Positions 47,442 to 58,846 of a stretch of 64,000 nucleotides of DNA are shown here, piece after piece (position 1 is the first letter of the stretch; the number at the start of each line of letters is the position of its first letter). Source of the stretch: Chlorops oryzae (Eukaryota > Arthropoda > Insecta > Diptera > Chloropidae); NCBI GenBank assembly GCA_020466095.1, contig CM035808.1, forward strand, positions 16,407,853-16,471,852. Reading direction: 5' to 3'. The translations under genes were made by a program, and so were the position numbers. The notes under the pieces are model-generated. The model was not told where the DNA came from. It did not search any database and saw only the letters and a program-made list of their open reading frames with translations.

Positions 47442-50306
47442 CAGTGGCGTAGCGAGGACTTATCTAGACGTGCCCATGGGCGAGATGAATTACCGAGACC
47501 CTATAACATTTTTTTATACTTACGAACTATGCCATTATCCTTCAATCTTATGCTCGTTTACATCGGAGTCTGATTTGTGCTTAAATATGCTAACGTGGAG
47601 GAAGAGCGGCCAAAAATGATCTAAAACTCTCTTACGTAGTTAATGGACAGTAGGGTGTCCCAAGATATAAGGGAGGGTCTTATTTTCCCAAAAATCGAAA
47701 TGCATACCCTCCAATTTTTTTCTAAATGGTCCTATTAGCTTAAATATGAAATATTATTGGGATTGGAATACGATAACCCGTGCCGAATTGCCTTCGAAGT
47801 TTGGTATGAAGTCTCTTCAAATTGAGTCCCCCAAAAGTATGCATCGAAATTTTTTGATATTAAAAATCGTGGGTTTTCTTGAAAATATTGCAACATTACC
47901 ACGATGTCAGAAATATATAGTGAAATTATGTTTACCGTGCATTATAGTTCGAACAAAATTTCACTGGAAAATACTCAAAACTAATAGGAAATTTTAGCCT
48001 TAAATATTGACATGCATACCTTAAGGGTACAATTCATATCAAAATTCAACGCTTAAGATTTGTTAATATTCAAATATCTCACTCATTTTTAATTTGACCT
48101 GGTAACATTATGGTTTAAAATGTTACCAATTTAATGGGCTTGCGATTATAAAATCTTTATAGTTTTATACGCAAGTGTTTGGTCTGGTAAAATATATTTA
48201 AAATCAGAAAAATTTTCTAAATGTTTAAGATTTTTTAATTTCCATAAGTTTGGTGGAGCTCTTTTTACTAGAGTATCTAACCTCTAAATTTTTTTGTCAT
48301 GATAACAATCGCAAACTTAATGGTGTCAAGGTAGGACCACGCCCAGCCGAATGTCATTGGAACTTTTAGATGCTAGCTAAGAAGGCTATAGCGCTCCAAA
48401 GTACGAAGGTTTCATACTTCTATTGATAACATTAAGCAAATATAAAAGTTAAATCAAAATCGCACACGCTCAAAACCACCCGTCCCACCACACTATACAT
48501 CCAACAAATTTTTCCATATAAAACTTGTTTTTAATTTAGAATGCCTTAAAATGTCATACAGACCTCAAAAATCTTGCCCTTATGCAAAACGGTTTTAAAA
48601 AGAAATAATTTTTACCAATAATCCTATTAAAATATTAAATAGTAATAGTTTTTGGGTATATAATAAGTGTTCTTTTTAGTAAAGAAACTCCAACTTAAGA
48701 AACTACAGTTATAGGTTGTAAGTAAGGTCAGTGCACCACATAAGGCCCACCTTACACCTTTTCCATTGCTGCGTACAAAGTATTGATGATACAGGCCCAA
48801 TTGTTTTTGTGTTGTTTTATTTGATAAACTTTCTATAAAATAACAAAAAATTCTACCAAAAAACCTTATCGAAAAAGCTCTTAAAATACGATTTAAAAAA
48901 CGACTTTTTGGGCCTTACGAGGAACATGTGTACCTTAAAAGGCTCATTTATTCCTTGTTTGAGATTATGAACCCAAACCTGCATTTATTATTTTTGTTAG
49001 CTTAATAGGTTAAGCTATATTGTAAAAGCTAGTAAAAAAAATTTAAATAACAGAAACAATTCGTTTATTTGAAAAAAAAAAACCAATTAAATGTAACTCA
49101 GCTTTTTCATATTACGAATAAAAAATAAAACACTATTTAAGGATAAAAACGTATAGTTGCCTACTATTTTGACATCAGAGCAACTCAAAAAATGGTTTCT
49201 TAATGTCTGTCAGGGCATTTTTTTTTTTGTATGGGCCTTCAGAGGCTTTCCAAGAAAAAAAAATTGCAATAGAATTTTTTCCATAAACATACCTCTGTAT
49301 CTTCACAATAGAACAAAATTTATTATTTTAAGAAAGCAACCCCCACAATTTCACTATAAATAATTATTTGTTAAGCGCGGACCACTATAAAAATGAAATT
49401 TTTACGTCTCTGTTATTTTCAATTGACTGTGGGCGCCGCAAATATTGTGCGATTGTCTTAATTTTTTATTTCTGCGAAATAACTTGAGGACATGTTTCAC
49501 CATGTGCAAGTACAAGAACATTTGATAGTTAAAATGAAAGTGGACCTTAAGAGGAAACGGGCTTTACGTGATGCACTTCTCTTACAAAGAGTTCCACGAG
49601 ACTTATGAAAGTTAAAAAATCGGAAAAATCAACGATTTCCAAATTTTTTCTGATTTACAATATATTTTACTATACCATACATTGCGTATAAAATATTTAA
49701 ACTTTTAAAACCACTATCAAGTTTCATTGGTAACATTTTAAGCCCTTATATGTCCAGATCAAGTAAAAAATTCGCGAGATATTCGAGAATTAACAAATTT
49801 GAGGCGTTGAATTTTGATATGAATTGTACCATCAAGGTATGCATGTCAATATTTAGGGCTAAAATCTCCTATTAGTTTTGAGTATTTTCCAGAAAAGTTT
49901 TGTTCGAGCTATGATGATGATAAACATTATTTCACTATATATTTCTGACATCGTGGTAATGTTGCAATATTTTCAAGAAAACCCACGATTCTTAATATCA
50001 AAATTTTTCGATGCATACTTTTGGGGACTCAATTTGAAGAGACTTCATACCAAACTTCGAACGAAATTCGGCACGGGTTATCGTATTCCAATCTCAATAA
50101 TATTTAATATTTAAGCTAATAGGACCATTTAGAAAAAAATTGGAGGGTATGCGTTTCCGAAAAATTAATTTCATATTTTTGGGACACCCTAATGGACAGC
50201 CCCTAAGTCCTTTTAAATCGTTAATTCAATTGACTTCATGCGAGGCCCCTTTGGGTGCGAGGCCGTGGACGATGTCCCCCTTCGCCCACGCCTAGCTACG
50301 CCACTG
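47442..50306. mobile_element. hAT-type MITE (306 bp without its insert), host of a nested element
   Basis: Ends CAGTGGCGTAGCGAGG and CCTAGCTACGCCACTG are inverted repeats of the widespread hAT CAGTGGCG type. The 8 bp CTTTTAAC stand exactly on both sides (47434-47441 and 50307-50314), a perfect hAT target duplication. The element body is 47442-47642 plus 50200-50306; everything between is the later insertion. Confidence 0.9.
47651..50191. mobile_element. 2.5-kb fold-back element nested in the hAT MITE
   Basis: Ends TAGGGTGTCCCAA and its complement TTTGGGACACCCTA are flanked by ATGGACAG (47643-47650 and 50192-50199), an 8-bp target duplication. Arms 47651 to about 48258 and about 49585 to 50191 are diverged reverse complements; landmarks are GGTCCTATTAGCTTAAATAT, TTGCAACATTACCACGATGT and GACATGCATACCTTAAGGGT. 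The 1.3-kb centre is unique and has no transposase frame. The terminal 13 bp equal those of the fold-back at 11212-13424, though the arms differ. Confidence 0.85.
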
Positions 50307-50314
50307 CTTTTAAC

Positions 50315-53257
50315 TATAATATTCATACATTTCTTATATTTAATTCAATTTCACTGCAAATGCAAGTTCATTCTTTGTACCTCCTCACTTTAATGTACAA
50401 ATTGATTTTGCATGGAGAACTTATTTGATCGGTCCTCGTAAAGTTTGCCACTTCTCGTGTGATATATTTGAGCAGTTCACATATAAAAGCAATTTGCGTG
50501 CAAAGAACAAGTAAAATAAATACGCTCTGCTCGTAATGGTCACTGCAGATGCGGTTAAGATGTAAAGCAATATAAAGCATACATATACCCATGTGGGTAG
50601 AATGTTCCGTCATTGGCGACACAGGAATCTGGTTATCTCTAGTGCACGTACGACACAAACTACAAAACGCATCCCAACGACGGCTACGTACTGAAGGAAA
50701 ATGACACAGAAAAAAAAGAAAACCTTCAGCTATAGAAAAAGAAGCCCTTAAATGGATCAGGAATGTTTGTAAAGCTGTCTGGACTACAAATCAGTAGTTG
50801 GTCCTGTCCGACATGAAAGCATGCGAATATAGACACGTTCATTTATGTACATACACATATATATATGTGAACACATGCATTAATGACTGCAAAAATAAAT
50901 AAATGGGAAAAAAAAAAGAAAAAATGTTTCTTTAATAAAAATACAACAGCGAAAATTGCAAATAGCAAAATGTTGACTAATGTGTATATTATATGATAAG
51001 TTGCTTGCCCTTGTCACGTGTGGTCATAGGACTTGTATTCAGCATGCTGCAGTATGCAGCATACGCGTATTGAAAAGCCAATGGAGGCCAACAAAGTGTT
51101 TTTGAAAAACAAGAAAAGCCCTTTTTACATCTGTGGACACTGCGTCGTGCATGTGTGTATGTATGTGCATTTGTGTATGTTTGTACGTTCATATGTATGA
51201 AGTACAGCAACGAATGCCATATTTTTAAGTCATTTGTTTTAATAATTCAACCAAGAAAACATAAAACGGGTCTAAGTGCGTGAGTGTGTGTGTGTGTGCG
51301 CGTCCCTTGTGTGTGTGTGTGTATGCACCGGTACATTACTCGTAGGTACCCCATGGAGTACAATGGCTCGCATTTAGGTTTTCGTCTGCGACAACAAATG
51401 TTACACTAAAATGAAAAGTGTTCGGACGGGCAACATAAAATGACACTTTCCATGCTGTGCTGTGCTAAAGTGCATGAAAATGGGGGAAAAAAAGAAGTAA
51501 TGAAAAGCACTAAGCGACAGCATGCAACCAGTGCGAGCGCCATTTTCAACTCGAAAAGGTTAAAACTGCACTTGACATGTGGTAAATTGCTACATTTGCA
51601 TGTTTTGCATATAGAATTTCAAATTGAATCGAAGGAATTTTTTGCTTTTTTTTTTGAAAATTTTTTTTATATATATTTTTTTTTTTTTTACTGCTTTTGC
51701 GCAGCCATTCATTCATTCTACAAATGAGCACACATCTCTATGGCGTGCACGTTGCATGGAAGAGGGCACCTATTGAAAGCATTACTGCACTCTCTGCTTG
51801 ACATTTTTTCTTTTCCTTTTAATTCAAGCACAAGCGAGTACAAAGGTCAGCTCCAAAGAATTCATGCTGCACTCTGATTACAAAAAGAAAATAAATAAAT
51901 AAATAAAAAATGAAAAAAAAAAAAATTAGTTAGAAAAAAAAAATAGCAAATTGCAAGCATGAAAAATCACTTTGAATGGTCATTTAAGGAAAACGGAAGA
52001 TGAAGGAAATATAACAAAATATACGTACGTTTATATCCGTATGTTTACGAACGTAATTCACTTTAGCCAACTTCGCAATCAAACGTTTTATAACCGAATT
52101 TGACAAAAAGAGAAAAACCACAAAACTCTTGCAACGTCTGCAATTGCAACGAAATTGAACTGCGCCAGTGAACGTGCTTCATTTCTGGACATTGTTCATT
52201 TTAATTACGTTCCCCGCCCGTTCGTTCGTCCTGCCGTCCGTCCAACCGTCCGTTTCATCTTCCATTCGGTTTTCTATGCTTTTTTCATTTCACTTTGCAT
52301 ATATATGTATATAGATATGGACTGTACATATGTATATATATATATATAATTTTTTTTTTTTTTTGTTCTGGGTTACCTCAGCGCATTTGTGGGCAAAGAG
52401 ATCAAAGGCGACATTAGGGCATGCCGCATTTCTCTAACCGCCAAAAAGAGTTTTGTTTTGTTTTGTATTCATTTTCGTTTGTAAACAAGTTCACCAATGC
52501 ACCGGACCATCGATCCAAAGGCGAGAGAAACAAATTGAAGCTAGTTGCATCGTACGATACCAACGCTCTTAGTCACTTTCGATGTTTCCGGTTCCGACAA
52601 GTTTGCTGATTGCTGATTCTCACTTTTTACGCACAACATTCATGAAAACTTTCGACAGATACAACAGGGATCCAAATTAAATTACGAAAAATGTTTTTTG
52701 CTATCAAATCGAAATAATTTTAAGCAACGGGAATTTTTTTTCCAAATTTAAAACTTACAAAAAATCCTCTCACATGGTCGAACTTTTATTTACTGGTTTT
52801 AGAACACATTCGATTCTACGATTTGGTGCGTATATATTGGGGCAAAAGCAGACCAGAAATCTCTCCTACATATGTAGTTCTTTAAGTGTATAAATATATG
52901 TTAGAATATGCACGAAATTACCCAGCGGAAAATTATCTCCTGCATGACAAAGTCATCAGTGATATCATCAATGACATATAGGTGACAGTATCATGCATGA
53001 CACCTTGGAGGACATGTCATCGTAGAGGTGTGTTTTTCATGTGCTTGAATCTCATTGGCTACTGAAATTTAAATAAAGTTGTAGTGTCAATTGAGTGTTA
53101 GCATGAAGTGGCGTGGAGGATGAGTGATCGACTCCGAACTCGTTATCCTAAGTCATAGAAATCCAGAAATCATCCTGAAGCATAGACTAGATCTTTTTTT
53201 TTTTTTTAAATATCCATGTGAAAATTGTGAATACAATTTTTTTAACGACTAAAATAA
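50315..53257. other. Gene-free stretch
   Basis: Contains a GT repeat (51281-51323), TA repeats (52329-52346) and A or T tracts (51630-51690, 51900-51945). 52935-53030 is dense in ATGACA/TGTCAT words and may be another small word-amplified element. No exon identified. Confidence 0.45.
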
Positions 53258-53365
53258 TTTATTTGAACATTTTTTAACATTTTTAGTTAAGATTTCTACA
53301 TTTTCTTATACTACTGGATTTGAAATTTACATCTCATATTTACATAATAGACCTTTTTCTTCGGT

Positions 53366-55122
53366 CTACACTTCTTTTCGTTTGTGTATTGTAAATTCGA
53401 AATTATTGCTTTCTACGCTTTCGTTCGATATTTCAATATACGATTCCACATCGTCCGTATCAAACGTCTCCCATTCCGTGCATTCCTCGACAACATCATT
53501 TGTAGTTATTGCTTCCAGTGACGTTTCGGTGACATCCTCCTTTTGAGAGTTTAAATCGTCAACTACCTCAAATGCGTCAAATTTTCCATCAGCGGTATAG
53601 CTTTTCATAGCTTTGCAACGTCCTTTTAAATGCTTATTTAGTGACGTCTTTAAGGTGAATCTATTGGCACAATGGGGACATATGTGTTCGCGCAGTGGTC
53701 CCACTATATATATATATGAATATATATTTATATGAATAATACTCTCAAAAGACCATAGAAGATTATTTACCCGCGCAAAGAGCCTCATTTAAATGTTTTC
53801 TCCAAGCTGTATATGAAAGGAATTCCACGGGGCAGTACATACATTTGTAATTTTTGCTTGTATCGTCTTTCTTAACGTTTCGGCAACGTCCTCGCAGGTG
53901 TTTATTGAGTGATGACTTAAATGTGAAAAGTTTCGGGCAATTGGGGCAATTGAAGCGGTAAGGATCCTCAGCTGAAAAGGATAACTATTAGTTTATAGTG
54001 CAAAAAGCTAGGCTTCTAGAACAAATTTAGGAATATTTTAGAACTAAGTTCATTTAACAGTCTCTAGCCCATCAAACTTACACTATTAATTACACTTTCA
54101 GTAGAGTACAGATAAATACATTTAAAAAAAATGAATTTCAATGGATAAAGTACGGATTAACGCAACACTATTAAATGTAAAATACATTGTGTGAGCGTAA
54201 CTGCATTATTTTGGCACACATCCGTGGTTTGTATAAGCCCTGTAGAAAGCTGTTAAGCAATTTGCCTAAAAGAACTAGTACTTTTACCAGTACTAAAAGA
54301 ACTAGTGCAATGTTTGGGTAAGTTTGCACCATAACTATACTAGTGATCAGTGGAATAATTTCATTCACTCATTGAGGCGTTATAAATTGATAATAAATAC
54401 ACAACCGAATGGTTTTCTTTTATTATACAATAAAAATTTATAATTATAAATATTTAGTTCCATTTTGTACTGAAAAAAATCCACGATTCTAGTACCTTTT
54501 TCCCGTAAACATCACTAGTATTTAACTGGTGCAAATTTACCCAATTTGATCCAAAAGTACTAGAATAATTCTGGTGCATACTGTACTAGTGCTTTCCTGT
54601 ACAGATGTTATACTGATTTTCGACAGAATTTCATATGGACAGGGGTATAGAAAAGAACTAGTACTGGTAGCTTTTGCACTAGTAAAGTACTAGTACGACA
54701 CTAATTCAAATTCCTACAGGGAGTTCACGATCACTTCGGTTGGCTTTGCCCTACACTATACACTGACTTACCCGTACAACGTTCATAATGATCCTTTAAC
54801 GTAGCACTCAATGAAAACTTCTTCTGGCAATTGGAGCATTTGAATCCTTCTGTCTTCGAACCGCATATCTTATTGTGCAGTGTATGGCGTCTATAATTGC
54901 TGGATAACGTGAACTTATGTCCGCACTTCTTGCATTCGAAATGACTAAATAACAGAAAAACAATAAACAAAGGAGCCAATCCGTTGTATGGTGGTTCATG
55001 AGGAGCCAATAATAGAAAAACAATCAAAAAATTTGACGGCAAACTAATATTTACCCTTTATTCTCTGTCTCGGCTCTGCCATCATCAGTGTCTTCCTGGT
55101 AATCTTCGTTCAGGCCCGCCAT
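53366..55122 (-). CDS. C2HC zinc-finger protein, four exons
   Basis: Exons are 54772-54944, 53771-53971 and 53366-53703, with the first at 55055-55122; all introns are GT-AG and the joined frame is 259 codons plus TAG. AATAAA for this strand lies at 53258-53263. The protein has an acidic N-terminus followed by five finger-like units with C-x2-C-x12-H-x4/5-C spacing, for example CPNCPKLFTFKSSLNKHLRG followed by RC. The last ligand is Cys in most units instead of the classical His. This finger style occurs in the variable C-terminal exons of fly lola-type transcription factors. An acidic Ser/Thr/Glu-rich tail ends in a basic patch (HKRKEV). A nuclear DNA- or protein-binding role is inferred. 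No BTB domain precedes the fingers. The exact orthologue is not known to me. Intron 2 carries a TIR element (54238-54721). Confidence 0.85.
54238..54721. mobile_element. 484-bp element rich in ACTAGT/AGTACT words, in a zinc-finger gene intron
   Basis: Ends CCCTGTAGAA and TTCCTACAGGG are inverted. The body contains many copies of ACTAGTA, AGTACTAG and CAGTACTAA on both strands. An inner ACTGAAAAAAATCC (54472) resembles the TIR of the TA-flanked family, so two elements could be overlaid. Target duplication is not evident. Confidence 0.55.
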
Positions 55123-56433
55123 TTCAGTTCTCTTCTTCGCATTTGTTTTTCTTTGCAAAAATTCAGAATTTCCGAGTTATTTTTGTTTTCGTTTTAATTA
55201 CGAGAGCTGGACAACAATCGATTATACAGGCGCTGGTCCTGAACATCGATTACGTACTTGAGTAATCGACATTGATTAAAGTATAAGGTTCACCTCAAAA
55301 GTAATTAGACTTTCTCAGACAAATTTTTTTTACTTCAATGAACATTTGAGGAGCTTTCGACCTCCCTTAACTCAAAATCAACATTTATTGAAATATTTAA
55401 AAAATTTACGATAATATAATGCATAGCCATTAATATAATTTCGATATATTCCATTTAAGATTGAGAAGAAAAACATCCATATATCTTCAATGTTACATTT
55501 CCGTTGTATTTAAAAAATTTTTTTTATTTTATATCTTTGATAACTACAGTTATCAAGAATTAATAAATTTCATCACATATAAATAATTCAAAGCTCAAAG
55601 AAATTTGTCTTAAGAATATTATTTCTTCTAAATATTTTCTGCATTTGCAGTCCTGAAAGTTCGTGCAAAAAAGTAGAAATTTTTAATACGTTTTTTTGAC
55701 TAAAATGATGCACCGAAAGTAACCATTGGCTATGCAGAAATAATTGCAAAATGAAGTTGTTATCTTGGAGAAATTTAAAGGCGTGAGTAAGTCAGATAAG
55801 TGATTTCATAGAAATTAGTGCTATTCAAATTATATTTTTTCGGGTTTTTCTCAAAAAAACATCGGAAAAAACCTCTAAAACACAATGATAACACTTAAAC
55901 TAAGAAATTAATATTCTGCGAATTAATATCGACATTTTGTAAAAGAGATAGAAGTAATTTGCGTGCTTTGTCAAATTTCTGAACGTTCTTAATCTGGCTT
56001 TAATTAATTTTGTTTTCGATTTATCACTTTTTTAACACATTGACATATGACACATTCTTCAATGTTCATTCGTTGTATTAAAAATGTTTTTTTTATATGC
56101 CTGCACACGTATCAAATTGCTCAATTTCAGAACAAAATTGAAATTGCCTCAATCAAATGTCAATTTGTTCTGAATTTTTTTGAAATTGCTCAATTTCGAT
56201 CTACGTTTGGAGACCGGCATATTAGTCGAAATTTCACAATTTACCATTTTTTGACAATTGATGCGCCGATGATTTCAAAATCTGACAATCTGCGATGAAA
56301 TTCATACATAATGTTATCGAATTTAAGCTGCCAGTCATAACCTATTTCAGTGAGTCTCATCTCTAATTGAAGGCAAAACACAATCAGCTGCTTGACATAG
56401 AAGTAAAATCGGGATAGAAAAAAGAAATTCAGG
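55123..56433. promoter_or_regulatory. Divergent upstream interval of the zinc-finger gene and mRpS25
   Basis: 1.3 kb between two start codons on opposite strands must hold both promoters. I see no TATA box at a sensible distance from either. Most of the text is A+T-rich with short open frames of no significance. Confidence 0.45.
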
Positions 56434-57445
56434 ATGCCGTTTATGATAGGGAGAGCTCCAGTGCGTCGCACACTACCGTATCTTGAATGCCGGCAAACTT
56501 GTGCTCAAAGAGAAAGTTAAGATTTTCAGCCTTAACTACAACACATACGGCGACCATCATGCCGGCGCTAGGTAAGATAACAGTAAATTACAGTAAGGTA
56601 TGGTTGCCAAAAGCGCTTGAATTCCTGCAAACATTCACCAAACCCATGGAACCAGTTCCAATTAACGGCGCTTTCGATTGTATTTGATTCCATAACATTG
56701 CATGTCTTAAATGTTTGCAGGAACTGTTGCGCTATTGGAACTAATCGTCACAGGTCGTCTGGAATTTCGATGATATTTGGTAAATTCATGTAAAATGGCT
56801 TCCTAAATCCAAATATGAAATCAGTTTTTGGTAGTCGCGTTTAGTTTAGGAGATATTTATAAGGAGGAACGCACTTAAAGTCAATTTGTTCTGATTTACT
56901 TTCATACATTTTGCATTCCTATTTTCAATGTGGTTCGAAAAGTTCGTTTCATGAAATTTCGATAGATTAAGATATTGCTTCATTTGAATACTTTTTAGGT
57001 AAGATTTTTTTATTACAGAGACTTTGTGTTTTGGAATCTCCCACAAGTACAGTATAAGAATCCGGCTGTTCAGGTTATAACTTTTAAGAATATGACACCT
57101 TCACCATTCGTCCGTTGCTATTTTGAAGATGGACGTGATATTCTTATTGATATCGATAGTAGAGACCGAATCCAAATCCTAGACCATCTAATCAGCGTCA
57201 TTGGAAAGTCAAAGTGAGTAGATAGAACAATATTCGAAAAATTTTCATTTCGTAATGTTTCCTTTTTTGCCAGAGAACAACTGGATGCGGATGCACGTCT
57301 AGCCGAAAGTAAAGACAATCCCGCAAACTTTGGTGCTGGATGCGATAGGCATTGTATTTGTGAGATACTAGGACAGGTACCTTGTCCAGGAACAGTGCCT
57401 CTCCCACAGCATATGCGAGGCAAATACATATTCGCACCAAAGTAG
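56434..57445 (+). CDS. mRpS25: Mitochondrial small-subunit ribosomal protein mS25, exon 1 frameshifted here
   Basis: Exons are 56434-56571, 57019-57213 and 57274-57445, all with GT-AG introns; poly(A) signal at 57496-57501. The start reads MPFMIGRAPVRRTLPYL. After the break the frame continues with LNYNTYGDHHAGAR, then FVFWNLPQVQYKNPAVQ, FKNMTPSPFVRCYF, HCICEILGQVPCPG and PLPQHMRGKY. This is the whole mS25 fold, with the paired Cys region near the end that binds the mitoribosome. Exon lengths total 505 nt, one more than a multiple of three: an extra T in TATCTTGAATGCC (56483-56484) shifts the frame into a stop 30 bases later. All other features of a live gene are present, so a sequencing or assembly error is at least as likely as inactivation. 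Confidence 0.93.
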
Positions 57446-57635
57446 TGAAGTCTGCATTCAAATTAAGTTTTATTTTGTTAAAATAGAAATATAAAAATAA
57501 ATTAAATGCCGTGTTAAAGTAGCCGAACACATTTAAGAAAAATACACACATTCACATAATACATAATCGAGTTAAAATTCAAAAAATTATAGAACATTGA
57601 GATTAACTTTATACCTAAATTGATTTCAATTACAG

Positions 57636-58846
57636 CTATCTACGATTTGGCCTTTGATTTCGATGGTAAGGACGGGAAGCTGGTTTTGTGTAAGTACGAA
57701 GAGAACTTCTCTGACTATTGTTACTACTACTACTACTGCTACTGCTTGCAGCTCCCTCTCGTTCTTTATTGAATTGATATTTCTGTATAAATGGAACCAT
57801 TGGTCCACCAGTTCCATTGCTGTTGAATTCCATATCCGTTCCAGTACTACGTTCTAATGCTTTCAATTTTGCTTCGATGGCTCGTATGGTATCGGCTTTG
57901 CTATATTTTCCTTCTCTCTGGCAGCCAAGCGCAGGAATTTCAATTCGTGGTTTTTGCTTTTCCAGTTCGTCCTTTAAATAAATGAAAACGCAAATGACCT
58001 TCCTGCAATTGTTTTCTATTTAATAAGACTTACGTAATCAACATTCTCCGCCAGTCTCACAGCAATTGGACGATTTGCTACTATCGTTCCATTTAGTTTT
58101 TCCAAAGCGTTTAAGGCTGCCTCAGTCTATCGATTAGGAATTCTGTTAATTAGTCCAATAAAATTTTTCTTGTACTTACTGTCGCAAAAGTAGCAAAAGC
58201 ATATCCCCGCGACTGCCCCATTAATGGTCCACCCTTGTGAAAGAGCATATCGAATTTTTCCATGGGACCGCATTTTTGCAAGAGTTTTAAAAGGTGATAC
58301 CAATTGAAAGAATAAAAAAAGTAAGATTAGTTTTGAAAGCCATGAATTCCATCGATTTTATAAAAGAACATCTTGACAGTGGAAATGCGTGCCAAATATA
58401 CGAGTTTGCGAAGCTTCATGAAAACTTATGCTTGGAGAAATTGGCTTTTGAGGTAAGTTAAATGTATCAAATTAAGATAATTTAACAATTTTTTCTGCCT
58501 ACAGACGTTCTGGATTTTTTCTGCCTACAGACGTTCTGGATTTTTTCTGCCTACAGACATTCTGATTTTTTCTGCCTACAGACGTTCTGGATTTTATCAA
58601 AGTTGATAAGAGGCTCGGAAAGTGTCCATGCCTTCTCGAGATGACATCGCGCCAAGTCGATATTCTTTGTGTATGAATTCCACAGGTTTTACGAGTCTAA
58701 GAGTACTTACTCTGATAAGCGCGGATCTAAATTACCCAGCCATACTCTTCTTTCGTCTAGACTGATTTTGCCTCCAGTACTTCCAGTAGCCTGTAAAGCA
58801 AGAAGATAGATATTCATTCGTTTTCGCTTAAATGTAAACAAACCAT
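57636..58846 (-). CDS. RBM18: RNA-binding protein RBM18-like, one RRM, five exons
   Basis: Exons 58844-58846 (the ATG only), 58711-58790, 58180-58300, 58034-58126 and 57636-57971 join to 210 codons plus TAG. RNP2 is VWLGNLDP; helix 1 is [14 protein letters not shown]1 is RGYAFATF. The C-terminal half has [13 protein letters not shown] and ends in a Ser run and an Arg/Pro/Tyr-rich tail, as in RBM18 orthologues. RBM18 is a small, conserved, poorly characterised single-RRM protein, presumably nuclear. Four splice junctions are normal. The junction before YHLL has no AG: the intron would end TTG at 58301-58303 after a good polypyrimidine tract, and the exon start is forced by the codon phase and by homology. 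That intron also contains an antisense BTB/BACK fragment. The gene may be broken, use a rare TG acceptor, or reflect a sequence error. Confidence 0.9.
58331..58680 (+). pseudogene. Partial BTB/BACK-domain gene fragment inside the RBM18 intron
   Basis: An exon-like block ends at 58452 with GAG then GTAAGT. Its frame from ATG 58342 reads [20 protein letters not shown], then [12 protein letters not shown], the junction of a BTB domain with its BACK domain (FL...L...NC..I..FA..H). A possible TTAG acceptor lies at 58327-58330. Four tandem acceptor copies follow, then a short second block ([12 protein letters not shown] in one phase, TFWILSKL in another) that soon meets stops. There is no start of the BTB domain upstream and no kelch or finger region downstream, so it is a fragment. 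It lies antisense to RBM18 and begins next to that gene's defective acceptor. Confidence 0.55.
58489..58591 (+). repeat. Four tandem copies of a 26-bp 3' splice-site unit
   Basis: Units of TTTTTTCTGCCTACAG plus ACGTTCTGGA begin near 58489, 58515, 58541 and 58566 (the third is 25 bp and has CATTCTGA). Each holds a polypyrimidine tract and a CAG acceptor, at 58504, 58530, 58556 and 58581. Confidence 0.9.

Noticed and set aside
47746..47997. 83-codon frame inside the nested element
   Set aside because: Lies in a fold-back arm; the opposite arm gives a similarly meaningless frame, and it resembles no transposase.
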